Shown here: in pieces, positions 44,750 through 56,900 of the stretch
How positions within the stretch are numbered: the first letter of the stretch is position 1
How the letters are laid out: each line of letters opens with the position of its first letter
NCBI GenBank assembly: GCA_963920705.1
Contig: OY987226.1
Location: 30,092,694-30,156,693 of the forward strand
From: Odiellus spinosus
Lineage: Eukaryota > Arthropoda > Arachnida > Opiliones > Phalangiidae
Reading direction: 5' to 3'
DNA: 64,000 bases
Program-made: the position numbers and the translations under genes
The notes under the pieces: model-generated
Seen by the model: only the letters and a program-made list of their open reading frames with translations
Told to the model about the DNA's origin: nothing
The model's database searches: none

Positions 44750-46830
44750 GAACGACTTGCCATTCCGAACGGCAATAAGGAAGGTATTAACATCAAAAAT
44801 AATGAAAAAATTAATTGGAATTTGGTTTAAAGGGCAATGGGGAAAATATAAAGATTTCGCTGCGGCTGTCGGAGGTATTAACATCAAAATTGCTGAAATA
44901 ATTAATTTAAATTTGGTTTAAAGGGCAATGGGGAAAATATAAAGATTTCATTGCGGCTGTCGGAGGTATTAACATCAAAATTGCTGAAATAATTAATTTA
45001 AATTTGGTTTAAAGGGCAATGGGGAAAATATAAAGATTTCACTGCGGCTGTCGGAGGTATTAACATCAAAATTGATGAAAAATTTAATTTAAATTTGGTT
45101 TAAAGGGCAATGGGGAAAATATAATGATTTCGCTGCGGCTGTCGGAGGTATTAACATCAAAATTGATGAAAAAATTAATTTTAATTGGGTTTAAAGGGCA
45201 ATGGGGAAAATGTAGAGATCTGACTGAATCAAGTGAGGCTGCCCCAGCTATTAACATCAAAAATTATGAAAAAATTAATTTTAATTGGGTTTAAAGGGCA
45301 ATGGTAAAAATGTAGAAATTTGACTAAATCAAGTGCGGCTGCCCCAGCCATTAACATCAAAAATTATGAAAAAATTAATTTTAATTGGGTTTAAAGGGCA
45401 ATGGTAAAAATGTAGAAATTTGACTAAATCAAGTGCGGCTGCCGCAGCTATTAACATCAAAAATTATGAAAAAATTTAGTTTAATTAGGTTTAAAGGGCA
45501 ATGGTAAAAATGTAGAAATTTGACTAAATCAAGTGCGGCTGCCCCAGCTATTAACATAAAAATAATGTAAAAATTAATTTTAATTGGGATTAAAGGGCAA
45601 TGGTAAAAATGTAGAGATTTGACTGAATCAAGTGCGGCTGCCCCAGCTATTAACATCAAAAATAAGGAAAAAATTAATTTTAATTGGGATTAAAGGGCAA
45701 TGGTAAAAATGTAGAGATTTGACTGAATCAAGTGCGGCTGCCCCAGCTATTAACATCAAAAATTATGAAAAAATTAATTTTAATTGGGTTTAAAGGGCAA
45801 TGGTACAAATGTAGAGATCTGACTGAATCAAGTGCGGCTGCCCCAGCTATTAACATCAAAAATAATGTAAAAATTAATTTTAATTGGGATTAAAGGGCAC
45901 TGGTAAAAATGTAGAAATTTGACTGAATCAAGTGAGGCTGCCCCAGCTATTAACATCAAAAATTGTGAAATAATTAATTTTAATTGGGTTTAAAGGGCAA
46001 TGGTAAAAATGTAGAGATCTGACTGAATCAAGTGCGGCTGCCCCAGCTATTAACATCAAAAATAATGAAAAAATAAATTTTAATTGGGATTAAAGGGCAC
46101 TGGTAAAAATGTAGAAATTTGACTGAATCAAGTGAGGCTGCCCCAGCTATTAACATCAAAAATTGTGAAATAATTCATTTTAATTGGGTTTAAAGGGCAA
46201 TGGTAAAAATGTAGAGATCTGACTGAATCAAGTGCGGCTGCCCCAGCTGTTAACATCAAAAATAATGAAAAAATTAATTTTAATTGGGATTAAGAGGCAC
46301 TGGTAAAAATGTAGAGATTTGACTGAATCAAGTGCGTCTGCCCCAGCTATTAACATCAAAAATAATGTAAAAATTAATTTTAATTGGGATTAAAGGGCAA
46401 TGGTAAAAATGTAGAGATTTGACTGAATCAAGTGCGGCTCCCCCAGCTATTAACATGAAAAATAATGTAAAAATTTTTTTTAATTGGAATTAAAGGGCAA
46501 TGGTAAAAATGTAGAGATTTGACTGAATCAAGTGCGGCTCCCCCAGCTATTAACATCAAAAATAATGTAAAAATTAATTTTAATTGGGATTAAAGGGCAA
46601 TGGTAAAAATGTAGAGATCTGACTGAATCAAGTGAGGCTGCCCCAGCTATTAACATCAAAAATAATGTAAAAATTTTTTTTAATTGGGATTAAAGGGCAA
46701 TGGTAAAAATGTAGAGATTTGACTGAATCAAGTGCGGCTGCCGCAGCTATTAACATCAAAAATTATGAAAAAATTCATTTTAATTGGGTTTAAAGGGCAA
46801 TGGTAAAAATGTAGAGATTTGACTGAATCA
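44750..46830. repeat. Tandem array of 91-100-bp units, left foldback arm
   Basis: About 21 units. The first few have period 91 (GGTTTAAAGGGCAATGG at 44824, 44915, 45006) and contain GCTGCGGCTGTCGGAGG; later units have period 100 (GACTGAATCA at 45721, 45821, 45921, 46021) with AAGTGCGGCTGCCCCAGCTA. Subfamilies are ordered along the array. The arrays at 49.83-51.15 and 53.99-57.95 kb are in inverse orientation. Confidence 0.92.
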
Positions 46831-46879
46831 CTTTTTAAAGGGCTAGTCTTTTAATATAGAAGTTAACACTTTCGTGTTA

Positions 46880-47100
46880 GACTGAAGTGACAGATATTAT
46901 ATCAAAAATGTCTTTGCGAACAAAGACCCAGAAGGACATGTTATGGCCTTGAATGTCTGAAGTGACAGATATTTAATTTTCTTTTAAAACATTAAATTTA
47001 AATACAATTAAATTTTCTTTTAAAACATGAAATTTAAATACAATTAGATTTTCTTTTAAAACGAAATTTAAATATAATCACAATCTGGCACGATTTAGAG
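46880..47100. repeat. 75-bp hairpin-bearing unit and ATTAAATTT-rich repeats
   Basis: It contains ATATCAAAAATGTCTTTGCG and AACAAAGAC: GTCTTTG, loop CGAA, CAAAGAC form a perfect stem. Then CTTTTAAAACATTAAATTTA-type units repeat three times. The same unit occurs near 41850, 43640, 48270, 49010, 49085, 52380, 52456 and 53900. Confidence 0.75.
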
Positions 47101-47329
47101 TTTCAAATTTCAATACAACTGATTTTATTCACTCGGAAATATTTAAGAAAAACATAACAGACGATTTTCTCCCATTGACGCTTAACATTAAATTTCGATA
47201 GAAAAATATACTTAATTTAGCTTTGGCTTTAGGCATAGACTCAAAGTTCTATGATCTGATCTCATACCTTAATTGGATAATGTTTTCTATGGATAATGTT
47301 TTCTATGGATAATGCTTTATTATAACTCT

Positions 47330-47640
47330 TCGACTTTAGTCGAGGCAATTCGTTCTCGTTCATCTTAGCTTATGAATGCTTATCAAGGAATTTAAAGGGA
47401 AAAAAATTCCCCATATTTTAATTTTTAATCTAGGTTGCAAACGAACAAACCTAATCCATGGATAATGTTTTATTACAACTCCTCGACTTTAGTCGAGGCA
47501 ATTCGTTCATGTTAGCTTACGGATGCTTATACAAGGAATTTAAAGGGAATAAAAATTCACCATATTTTAATTTTTAACTTGGGTTGCAAACGAACAAACC
47601 TAATCAATGGATAATGTTTTATTATAACTCCTAATAACTA
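47330..47640. repeat. Two tandem units of about 150 bp with an 18-bp palindrome
   Basis: Each unit carries CCTCGACTTTAGTCGAGG (exact at 47481-47498) followed by GCAATTCGTTC, GGAATTTAAAGGG and GGTTGCAAACGAACAAACCT. The inverse pair is at 53160-53470; a related single copy is at 42960. Confidence 0.8.
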
Positions 47641-48299
47641 ATTAGTGGTCCCTTATGGAAATCATCATTTTAATTGTACGGTTTTAATGAAAAGAAAAAT
47701 GAAAGTATTACAATTTATTTAAAAAGCTTATCCGCTCTAAAATATAGCTTTGAAAGTACAAATTGTTATGGTTTGCGTCGTCTGCTAAGCTAGAAAAGAA
47801 GGTGACTTTAAACGGGCTTTAAAAAACACATTTCCCTTTATCATATACCCATTCCAATAAACCGGCGAGTATTTTTAACGATCCGTTCAATTGCGAGTCG
47901 TGGAAATTCGGGTTAAACTAAGAAAACATAAAGTGGACTCGCGTTATACTGAAAAATAACAGTTCAATACACGTTTTCCCTGAAAAATAATTAAGCGAAA
48001 TTTAATGTTAAGCGTCAATGGGAGAAAATCGTCTGTTATGTTTTTCTTAAATATTTCCGAGTGAATAAAATCAGTTGTATTGAAATTTGAAACTCTAAAT
48101 CGTGCCAGATTGTGATTATATTTAAATTTCGTTTTAAAAGAAAATCTAATTGTATTTAAATTTCATGTTTTAAAAGAAAATTTAATTGTATTTAAATTTA
48201 ATGTTTTAAAAGAAAATTAAATATCTGTCACTTCAGACATTCAAGGCCATAACATGTCCTTCTGGGTCTTTGTTCGCAAAGACATTTTTGATATATTTT

Positions 48300-48830
48300 A
48301 ATATGCTGTTCTAGTTCAGAAAAATAAACTAGTTTTAATATCCATGAAGTAGCAGTTCTTTTTTCAAATAAAACCTTTTAAATGGTCATTACCATGGAAC
48401 ATAATTTTAATATTTATAATAAGCGAAGAGGTTTTCAAAAAGCAGGTTTTTCCAAGCGCCGGACTACTTGTTTCGCGATGTGGAATTAAGAAGTGTGGGA
48501 TCTCGTACAAAAACCCCGCCCTAAAATATAGCTCTATAAGCCAACCTAATAATTCATATGGCCACGCTAATATGTCGTTATTATAATGATGATAAATATT
48601 CACGTACGTGGCTTATTCTTCCAGCTTGCCAGACATCCTTCGGATTGATTGAGTCGACAATTTATCCTCTTTTCGTGCTATATATGATTTTATCAGTTAT
48701 CTCGACACAGCGTATTAAAGCTTTTTAAATAAAGTCTTTTACGTAGGATCATGACGTACGACAATTTCCGAACAACTAACGTTACTTTGTTCTACGACAT
48801 AGCATTATTATACAAAACGGCTAAAAACGA
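48300..48830. repeat. Inverted copy of 40384-40915
   Basis: Reverse complement of the polymerase 3' end and its downstream sequence, with scattered substitutions. It sits just inside the left foldback arm. The 79-codon frame at 48364-48603 (minus) is retained. Confidence 0.85.
48364..48603 (-). CDS. Hypothetical 79-residue protein, copy 2
   Basis: Same length and start as the frame at 40605-40844, with replacements at four positions (Ile to Phe, Arg to His, His to Arg, Tyr to His). No stop or indel has arisen. Whether it is translated is unknown. Confidence 0.25.
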   Translation of the reverse strand: MNIYHHYNNDILAWPYELLGWLIELYFRAGFLYEIPHFLIPHRETSSPALGKTCFLKTSSLIINIKIMFHGNDHLKGFI

Positions 48831-48949
48831 ATCACGACCTAAAATCGATTTCAATTGGACGGATCAATTTGGCTCACGTGAACTGTACTGGTTTCCCCTT
48901 TTGACATTAATTTGGTTAATCGTTTGGCGAATATGCGTTTTAAAAGAAA

Positions 48950-49135
48950 ATTTAAAATATCTGTCCCTTCAGCCATCTGAAATCATAACAGATCTTTCTG
49001 GGTCTTTGTTCATAAAGACATTTTTGATATAATATCTGTCGCTTCAGCCTTCCGAAATCATAACGTGTCCTTCTGGGTCTTTGTTCGCAAAGACATTTTT
49101 GATATAATATCTGTTCCTTCAGTCTTACATTTTAT
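48950..49135. repeat. 75-bp hairpin unit, two tandem copies
   Basis: ATATCTGTCCCTTCAGCC to GACATTTTTGATATA occurs twice in a row at a 75-bp period and a third copy starts at about 49110. Orientation is inverse to the units at 52376-52530. Confidence 0.8.
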
Positions 49136-49829
49136 TGTAAACTTCAATATCAGTAGACTTGCCCTCTTATAGTATTAAGTTATATATTAATAATATAAAC
49201 ATCGCAATTTTCCATATCGTGAGACTTTTTCTTTAAAAATGGTGAAATATTTAGTTGTATATTATACAAAAACGTAGGTTTGCTTCTCACTTCTAAAAAA
49301 GGGCATTTATACCCAACGATGGTGGACCAAAGCCGTAAAAGTACGGAAATTAAAAATTCAAAACCGCGAAGGGTTAAAATTAAAAATTAACGGTTAAAGA
49401 AATAAGAAAGCCAGAGTCTAAGGAATTAGGAACTTATAGATATTAATATGAATAAAAATTATACAAAAAAAAGACGTATAAATTCGACCTATGGAAAGTT
49501 TAAATTATGTAGTCATTCTATAGGGACTCAGGGAGACAGCAAATTAAGAGCCAAGGGGGAAAGAATGCCTGACGTCATGGAACTCCCTTACTGGGGGAGC
49601 GTTTGTAATAGCTACTTCTGTAACTCCTTCACTAAAGGGGAAGAACACACTAAGAGTTGAGAGTAGAAACCTCTGACGTATCAATGTCTCCCTTGCTGAC
49701 TCCCTATAGTAGAATCCAACCTTGGACCGGTTATATTTTACGTCACCCCTATATATGTAAACATTTCAATTTTTAAGGGTGAATCTACTATTAAAACTTT
49801 TCATAGGCCGGATTTGTACGTCTTTTTTG
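49136..49829. other. Spacer without recognisable gene
   Basis: No conserved domain. A 70-codon plus frame at 49448-49660 is unsupported. The part at 49500-49700 is less AT-rich (GACGTCATGGAACTCCC). The stretch ends directly in the inverse array at 49830. Confidence 0.4.
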
Positions 49830-51150
49830 CCCTTTAAACCCAATTAAAATTAATTTATTCATCATTTTTGATGTTAATACCTCCGGCAGCCGCGCGAAAT
49901 CTTTAAATTTTTAGCATTGCCCTTTAAACCCAATTAAAATTAACTTTTTCATCATTTTTGATGTTAATAGCTACAGCAGCCGCACTTGATTCAGTCAAAT
50001 CACTACATTTTTACCATAGCCCTTTAAACCCAATTAAAATTATTTTTTTCGTCATTTTTGTTGTAAATAGCTGTGGCAGCCTGATTTGATTCTGTAAAAT
50101 CTTTACATTTTTACCATTGTCCTTTAAACCCAATTAAAATAAATTTTTTCATAATTTTTGATGTTAATAGCTGCGGCAGCCGTACATGATTCAGTCAAAT
50201 TTCTACATTTTTCCCATTGCCCTTTAAACCATATTAAACTAAATTTTTTCATAATTTTTTATGTTAATAGCTGGGGCAGCCGCACTTGATTCAGTCAGAT
50301 CTCCACATTTTTACCATTGCCCTTGAAACCCAATTTAAATTAATTTTTTCATAATTTTAGATGTTAATAGTTGCGGCAATCTCATTTGATTCAGTCAAAT
50401 CTCTACATTTTTACCATTGCCCTTTATATCCAATTAAAATTAAATTTTTCATAATTTTTGATGTTAATAGCTGCGGCAGCCGCACTTGATTCAGTCAAAT
50501 TTCTACATTTTTCCATTTGCCCTTTAAACCCAATTAAACTAAATTTTTTCATAATTTATGTTAATATCTTCGGCAGATGCACTTGATTCAGTCAAATCTC
50601 TACATTTTTACCATTGCCCTTTAAACCCAATTAAAATTAATTTTTTCATAATTTTTTATGTTATTAGCTGCGGCAGCCTCACCTGATTCAGTTAAATCTC
50701 TATATTTTTACCATTGCCCTTTCAACCCAATTAAAATTAATTTTTTCATAATTTTTTATGTTAATAGCTGGGGCAGCCGCAATTGATTCAGTCAGATTTC
50801 TACATTTTTACCATTGCCCTTTAAACCCAATTAAAATTTTTTTTTTCATCATCTTTGATGTTAATAGCTGCGGCAGCCACACCTGATTCAGTCAAATCTC
50901 TATTTTTTCCGCATTGCATTTTAAACCAAATTTAAATGAATTTTTTCATCAATTTTGATGTTAATACCTCCGACAGCCGCAGTGATATCTTTATATTTTC
51001 CCCATTGCCCTTTAAACCAAATTTAAATAATTTATTTCATCAATTTTGATGTTAATACCTCCGACAGCCGAAGCGAAATCTTTATATTTCCCCATTGCCC
51101 TTTAAACCAAATTTAAATTAATTTTTTCATTATATTTGATGCTAATACCT
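49830..51150. repeat. Inverse tandem array of 91-100-bp units, third copy
   Basis: About 13 units in the orientation GCCCTTTAAACCCAATTAAA ... GATGTTAATAGCTGCGGCAGCC. Units at the right end are the 91-bp type with CCTCCGACAGCC, as at the outer end of the other arms. It is followed at 51150-51825 by the same subterminal sequence as 57960-58860. Confidence 0.9.
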
Positions 51151-51825
51151 TCCTTATTGCCGTTCGGAATTTCACTCATTTTTAAAAAGAAGAGTACTTT
51201 TAAGGCGGAGAAATTGAAAATTAATGTTATTCTATGGGATTTAGATTTTTGTAAGAGACTTACCTTTCAGATTTATTTTCTAATGCTTCCAGATATTTTT
51301 CGGGCTTTATTTTAAGACTAATTACATAATTTTACACCGATTAGTTTGGCACAATCTATAAAAACGGCAAAAATATGAAGGAGGAGAAATTAAGTCATTA
51401 GCGTTCAATACCCATAGCCTCCAAATCAAGCGCGCTCCGGCGCGTGAATTTAAAAGGTAAGCTACTTTCAAAAAACTAAATCCCATAGAATAACATTACG
51501 AATTTGGCCATGAGCGAAACTAGCTAAGTGCCAAAAAGGAGTCAACTTCAAAATTAATATTTTTAAACGAAACTTGGAAAGGGCACACGTTCGAACTTTA
51601 ATCTTTCATTTAAAATTAGTTTCAACTGTAACAAATGATTATTTCGATAAGTTATGTCCCGGAACAGACATGTCCTCGAAAAAGTCGATTTTAATATTAT
51701 TTCTATGGGAAAATGGAGCGTTTTGATTGGTTAGAGACTGAATTTTTTAGGAAATTGAAATTGCATTACAGATGATGATCAGCCCATAACGTAAGAAACC
51801 TACCGGGTTCTCCGAATTGCTTCCT
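51151..51825. mobile_element. Foldback terminal region, third copy
   Basis: It matches 57960-58860, including GGAGCGTTTTGATTGGTTAGA and GATGATGATCAGCCCA, with a deletion of the hairpin region. It ends CCTACCGGGTTCT at about 51821, right where the Penelope endonuclease frame stops. The other arm of this copy is not seen, so it is partial. Confidence 0.7.
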
Positions 51826-52376
51826 TAAAACATCTTTTATACCAACTCGTTTCTTCATCTAATACCTTTGTCGTCCCCCAGTCTATTTCATGAGTTTTTT
51901 TTAGTTTAATATGTGCGGCTAATCCATTAAATTCATCTCCTTTCTTTACACAATTTTTATGCTCGGTCAATCTCTTTTTAACTTGTCTTTTAGTTTGTCC
52001 TATGTATATTTATTACATTTACATTTAATCTTATATATTACTCCCCCTTTTTTTAATTCTTCTATTTTAGGTTTATTTTTAATCACGTGCGATTTTAGGG
52101 TATTTTTAGTTTTACAAACTAATGTGACGTTATATTGTTTAAATTGCCTTGCTGTTTTTTCCGTTATACCTTTTAAATATGGCAACGATATTATATTTTC
52201 CGGTTTTTATTTTTTACATTATTTTTAACTTCATTATTTTTAAATATTTGTTCAATGAGTTTTTTGGGGTAACCACTGTTTACAAGTTGTGTAGTAAATA
52301 TATCCTTATCTTTAATTGGTTCATCTGATAATAATTCTATTTTCCCTTTAAACGATTTTACCATCCCTGTTTTAAT
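51826..52376 (-). pseudogene. Penelope-like element: post-RT linker and GIY-YIG endonuclease
   Basis: Minus strand, from 52376: IIKTGMVKSFKGKIELLSDE and LVNSGYPKKLIEQIF, the linker after the reverse transcriptase in Penelope-like elements. After a frameshift near 52190, LPYLKGITEKTARQFKQYNV and GGVIYKIKCKCNKY follow, the start of the GIY-YIG domain. After another frameshift near 52005, QTKRQVKKRLTEHKN and WGTTKVLDEETSWYKR continue it. The GIY-YIG domain nicks target DNA for target-primed reverse transcription. The frame is cut off by the foldback end at 51825. The RT domain is 6.5 kb away at 58.86 kb. Confidence 0.8.
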
Positions 52377-52530
52377 TATATCAAAAATGTCTTTGCGAAC
52401 AAAGACCCAGAAGGACATGTTATGGCCTTGAATGTCTGAAGTGACAGATATTATATCAAAAATGTCTTTGCGAACAAAGACCCAGAAGGACATGTTATGG
52501 CCTTGAATGTCTGAAGTGACAGATATTTAA
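52376..52530. repeat. 75-bp hairpin unit, two tandem copies at the Penelope junction
   Basis: TCAAAAATGTCTTTGCGAAC at 52381 recurs at 52456 (75 bp). Because 75 is a multiple of three, the minus frame stays open and runs in frame into the Penelope linker (a GHNMSFWVFVRKDIFDII-type repeat). Confidence 0.85.
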
Positions 52531-52856
52531 TTTTCTTTTAAAACATTAAATTTAAATACAATTAAATTTTCTTTTAAAACATGAAATTTAAATACAATTA
52601 TATTTTCTTTTAAAACGAAATTTAAATATAATCACAATCTGGCACGATTTAGAGTTTCAAATTTCAATACAACTGATTTTATTCACTCGGAAATATTTAA
52701 GAAAAACATAACAGACGATTTTCTCCCATTGACGCTTAACATTAAATTTCGCTTAATTATTTTTCAGGGAAAACGTGTATTGAACTGTTATTTTTCAGTA
52801 TAACGCGAGTCCACTTTTTGTTTCCTTAATTTAACCCGAATTTCCACGACTCGCAA

Positions 52857-53084
52857 TTGAACGGATCGTTAAAAATACTCGCCGGTTTATTAGAATGGGT
52901 ATATGATAAAGGGAAATGTGTTTTTGAAAGCCCGTTTAAAGTCACCTTCTTTTCTAACTTAGCAGAAGACGCAAACCATAACAATTTGTACTTTCAAAGC
53001 TATTTTGCGCGCGCGAGGGAAGAGAATTTCAAAGCGACGAATTTTAGAGCGGATAAGGTTTTTAAAAAAATTATAATACTTTAA
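52857..53084 (+). CDS. Hypothetical 75-residue frame inside the foldback arm
   Basis: The frame includes ESPFKVTFFSNLAEDANHNN and YFARAREENFKATNFRADK. A related, more broken version lies at 42560-42830 and an inverse one near 47700-47900. It may be a remnant of a gene carried by the element. No known domain. Confidence 0.3.
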   Translation: MNGSLKILAGLLEWVYDKGKCVFESPFKVTFFSNLAEDANHNNLYFQSYFARAREENFKATNFRADKVFKKIIIL

Positions 53085-53159
53085 TTTTTATTTTCATTAA
53101 AACCGTACAATTTAAATGATGATTTCCATAAGGGACCACTAATTAGTTATTAGGAGTTA

Positions 53160-53470
53160 TAAAAAAAACATTATCCATGGATTAGGTTTGTTCGTTTGCA
53201 ACCCAAATTAAAAATTAAAATATGGGGAATTTTTATTCCCTTTAAATTCCTTGTATAAGCATCCGTAAGCTAACATGAACGAATTGCCTCGACTAAAGTC
53301 GAGGAGTTGTAATAAAACATTATCCATGGATTAGGTTTGTTCGTTTGCAACCTAGATTAAAAATTAAAATATGGGGAATTTTTTTCCCTTTAAATTCCTT
53401 GATAAGCATTCATAAGCTAACATGAACGAATTGCCTCGACTAAAGTCGAAGAGTTATAATAAAGCATTAT
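53160..53470. repeat. Two 150-bp palindrome-bearing units, inverse copy
   Basis: Reverse complement of 47330-47640. The exact palindrome CCTCGACTAAAGTCGAGG is at 53287-53304; in the second unit it is altered to CCTCGACTAAAGTCGAAG. Confidence 0.8.
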
Positions 53471-53989
53471 CCATAGAAAACATTATACAATTAAGGTATG
53501 AGATCAGATCATAGAACTTTGAGTCTATGCCTAAAGCCAAAGCTAAATTAAGTATATTTTTCTATCGAACGAAAAGTTTCGTTTTGTTTGACACGTAATC
53601 CCTGAAAAATAATCAAGCGAAATTTAATGTTAAGCGTCAATGGGAGAAAATCGTCTGTTATGTTTTTCTTAAATATTTCCGAGTGAATAAAATCAGTTGT
53701 ATTGAAATTTGAAACTCTAAATCGTGCCAGATTGTGATTATATTTAAATTTCGTTTTAAAAGAAAATCTAATTGTATTTAAATTTCATGTTTTAAAAGAA
53801 AATTTAATTGTATTTAAATTTAATGTTTTAAAAGAAAATTAAATATCTGTCACTTCAGACATTCAAGGCCATAACATGTCCTTCTGGGTCTTTGTTCGCA
53901 AAGACATTTTTGATATAATATCTGTCACTTCAGTCTAACACGAAAGTGTTAACTTCTATATTAAAAGACTAGCCCTTTAAAAAGGGATT

Positions 53990-56900
53990 CAGTCAAATCT
54001 CTACATTTTTACCATTGCCCTTTAAACCCAATTAAAATTAATTTTTTCATTATTTTTGATGTTAATAGCTGCGGCAGCCGCACTTGATTCAGTCAAATCT
54101 TAACATTTTTACCATTGCCCTTTAATCCCAATTAAAATTAATTTTTACATTACTTTTGAAGATAATAGCTGGGGCAGCCGCACTTGATTCAGTCAAATCT
54201 CTACATTTTTACCATTGCCCTTTAATTCCAATTAAAAAAAATTTTTACATTATTTTTGATGTTAATAGCTGGGGGAGCCGCACTTGATTCAGTCAAATCT
54301 CTACATTTTAACATTTCCCTTTAATCCCAATTAAAATTAATTTTTACATTATTTTTGATGTTAATAGCTGGGGCAGCCGCACTTGATTCAGTCAAATCTC
54401 TACATTTTTACCAGTGCCCTTCAATCCCAATTAAAATTAATTTTTTCATAATTTTTGATGTTAATAGCTGCGGCAGCCGCACTTGATTCCAGTCAAATCT
54501 CTACATTTTTACCAGTGCCCTTTAATCCCAATTAAAATTAATTTTTTCATAATTTTTTATGTTAATAGCTGCGGCAGCCGCATTTGATTCCAGTCAAATC
54601 TCTACATTTTTACCAGTGCCCTTTAAACCCAATTAAGATTAATTTTTTCATAATTTTTGATGGTAATACCTCCGGCAGCCGCACTTGATTCAGTCAAATC
54701 TCTACATTTTTACCATTGCCCTTTAATCCCAATTAAAATTAATTTTTACATTATTTTTGATGTTAATAGCTGGGGCAGCCGCACTTGATTCAGTCAAATC
54801 TCTACATTTTTACCAGTGCCCTTTAATCCCAATTAAAATTAATTTTTTCATAATTTTTGATGTTAATAGCTGCGGCAGCCGCACTTGATTCAGTCAAATC
54901 TCTACATTTTTACCAGTGCCCTTTAATCCCAATTAAAATTAATTTTTTCATAATTTTTTATGTTAATAGCTGCGGCAGCCGCATTTGATTCCAGTCAAAT
55001 CTCTACATTTTTACCAGTGCCCTTTAAACCCAATTAAGATTAATTTTTTCATAATTTTTGATGGTAATACCTCCGGCAGCCGCACTTGATTCAGTCAAAC
55101 CTCTACATTTTTACCAGTGCCCTTTAATCCCAATTAAAATAAATTTTTACATTATTTTTGATGATAATAGCTGGGGCAGCCGCACTTGATTCAGTCAAAT
55201 CTCTACATTTTTACCATTGCCCTTTAATTCCAATTAAAATAAATTTTTACATTATTTTTGATGTTAATAGCTGCGGCAGCCGCACTTGATTCCAGTCAAA
55301 TCTCTACATTTAACCATTGCCCTTTAATCCCAATTAAAATTTATTTTTTCATTATTTTTGATGTTAATAGCTGGGGCAGCCTCACTTGATTCAGTCAAAC
55401 CTCTACATTTTTACCAGTGCCCTTTAATCCCAATTAAAATTAATTTTTACATTATTTTTGATGTTAATAGCTGGGGCAGCCGCACTTGATTCATTCAGAT
55501 CTCTACATTTGTACTATTGCCCTTTAAACCCAATTAAAATTAATTTTTTCATAATTTTTGATGTTAATAGCTGGGGCAGCCGCACTTGATTCAGTCAAAT
55601 CTCTACATTTTTACCATTGCCCTTTAATCCCAATTAAAATTAATTTTTACATTTTTTTGATGTTAATAGCTGGGGCAGCCGCACTTGATTCAGTCAAATC
55701 TCTACATTTTTACCATTGCCCTTTAATTCCAATTAAAAAAAATTTTTACATTATTTTTGATGTTAATAGCTGGGGGAGCCGCACTTGATTCAGTCAAATC
55801 TCTACATTTTAACATTTCCCTTTAATCCCAATTAAAATTAATTTTTACATTATTTTTGATGTTAATAGCTGGGGCAGCCGCACTTGATTCAGTCAAATCT
55901 CTACATTTTTACCAGTGCCCTTCAATCCCAATTAAAATTAATTTTTTCATAATTTTTGATGTTAATAGCTGCGGCAGCCGCACTTGATTCCAGTCAAATC
56001 TCTACATTTTTACCAGTGCCCTTTAATCCCAATTAAAATTAATTTTTTCATAATTTTTTATGTTAATAGCTGCGGCAGCCGCATTTGATTCCAGTCAAAT
56101 CTCTACATTTTTACCAGTGCCCTTTAAACCCAATTAAGATTAATTTTTTCATAATTTTTGATGGTAATACCTCCGGCAGCCGCACTTGATTCAGTCAAAT
56201 CTCTACATTTTTACCATTGCCCTTTAATCCCAATTAAAATTAATTTTTACATTATTTTTGATGTTAATAGCTGGGGCAGCCGCACTTGATTCAGTCAAAT
56301 CTCTACATTTTTACCAGTGCCCTTTAATCCCAATTAAAATTAATTTTTTCATAATTTTTGATGTTAATAGCTGCGGCAGCCGCACTTGATTCAGTCAAAT
56401 CTCTACATTTTTACCAGTGCCCTTTAATCCCAATTAAAATTAATTTTTTCATAATTTTTTATGTTAATAGCTGCGGCAGCCGCATTTGATTCCAGTCAAA
56501 TCTCTACATTTTTACCAGTGCCCTTTAAACCCAATTAAGATTAATTTTTTCATAATTTTTGATGGTAATACCTCCGGCAGCCGCACTTGATTCAGTCAAA
56601 CCTCTACATTTTTACCAGTGCCCTTTAATCCCAATTAAAATTAATTTTTACATTATTTTTGATGATAATAGCTGGGGCAGCCGCACTTGATTCAGTCAAA
56701 TCTCTACATTTTTACCATTGCCCTTTAATTCCAATTAAAATAAATTTTTACATTATTTTTGATGTTAATAGCTGCGGCAGCCGCACTTGATTCCAGTCAA
56801 ATCTCTACATTTAACCATTGCCCTTTAATCCCAATTAAAATTTTTTTTTTCATTATTTTTGATGTTAATAGCTGGGGCAGCCTCACTTGATTCAGTCAAA

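Larger units (their letters stand above)
43858..48295. mobile_element. Left arm of a large foldback structure
   Basis: It begins TAGAACCCGGTAGGGTTCTA at 43859 and is matched in inverse by 52376-58860. Order: 0.9 kb of unique subterminal sequence, a tandem array (44.75-46.83 kb), a 0.5-kb block with the 75-bp hairpin unit, two units of about 150 bp with the CCTCGACTTTAGTCGAGG palindrome, and a 0.65-kb block. Long inverted repeats made of tandem units are typical of foldback elements. No transposase is encoded inside. Confidence 0.75.
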
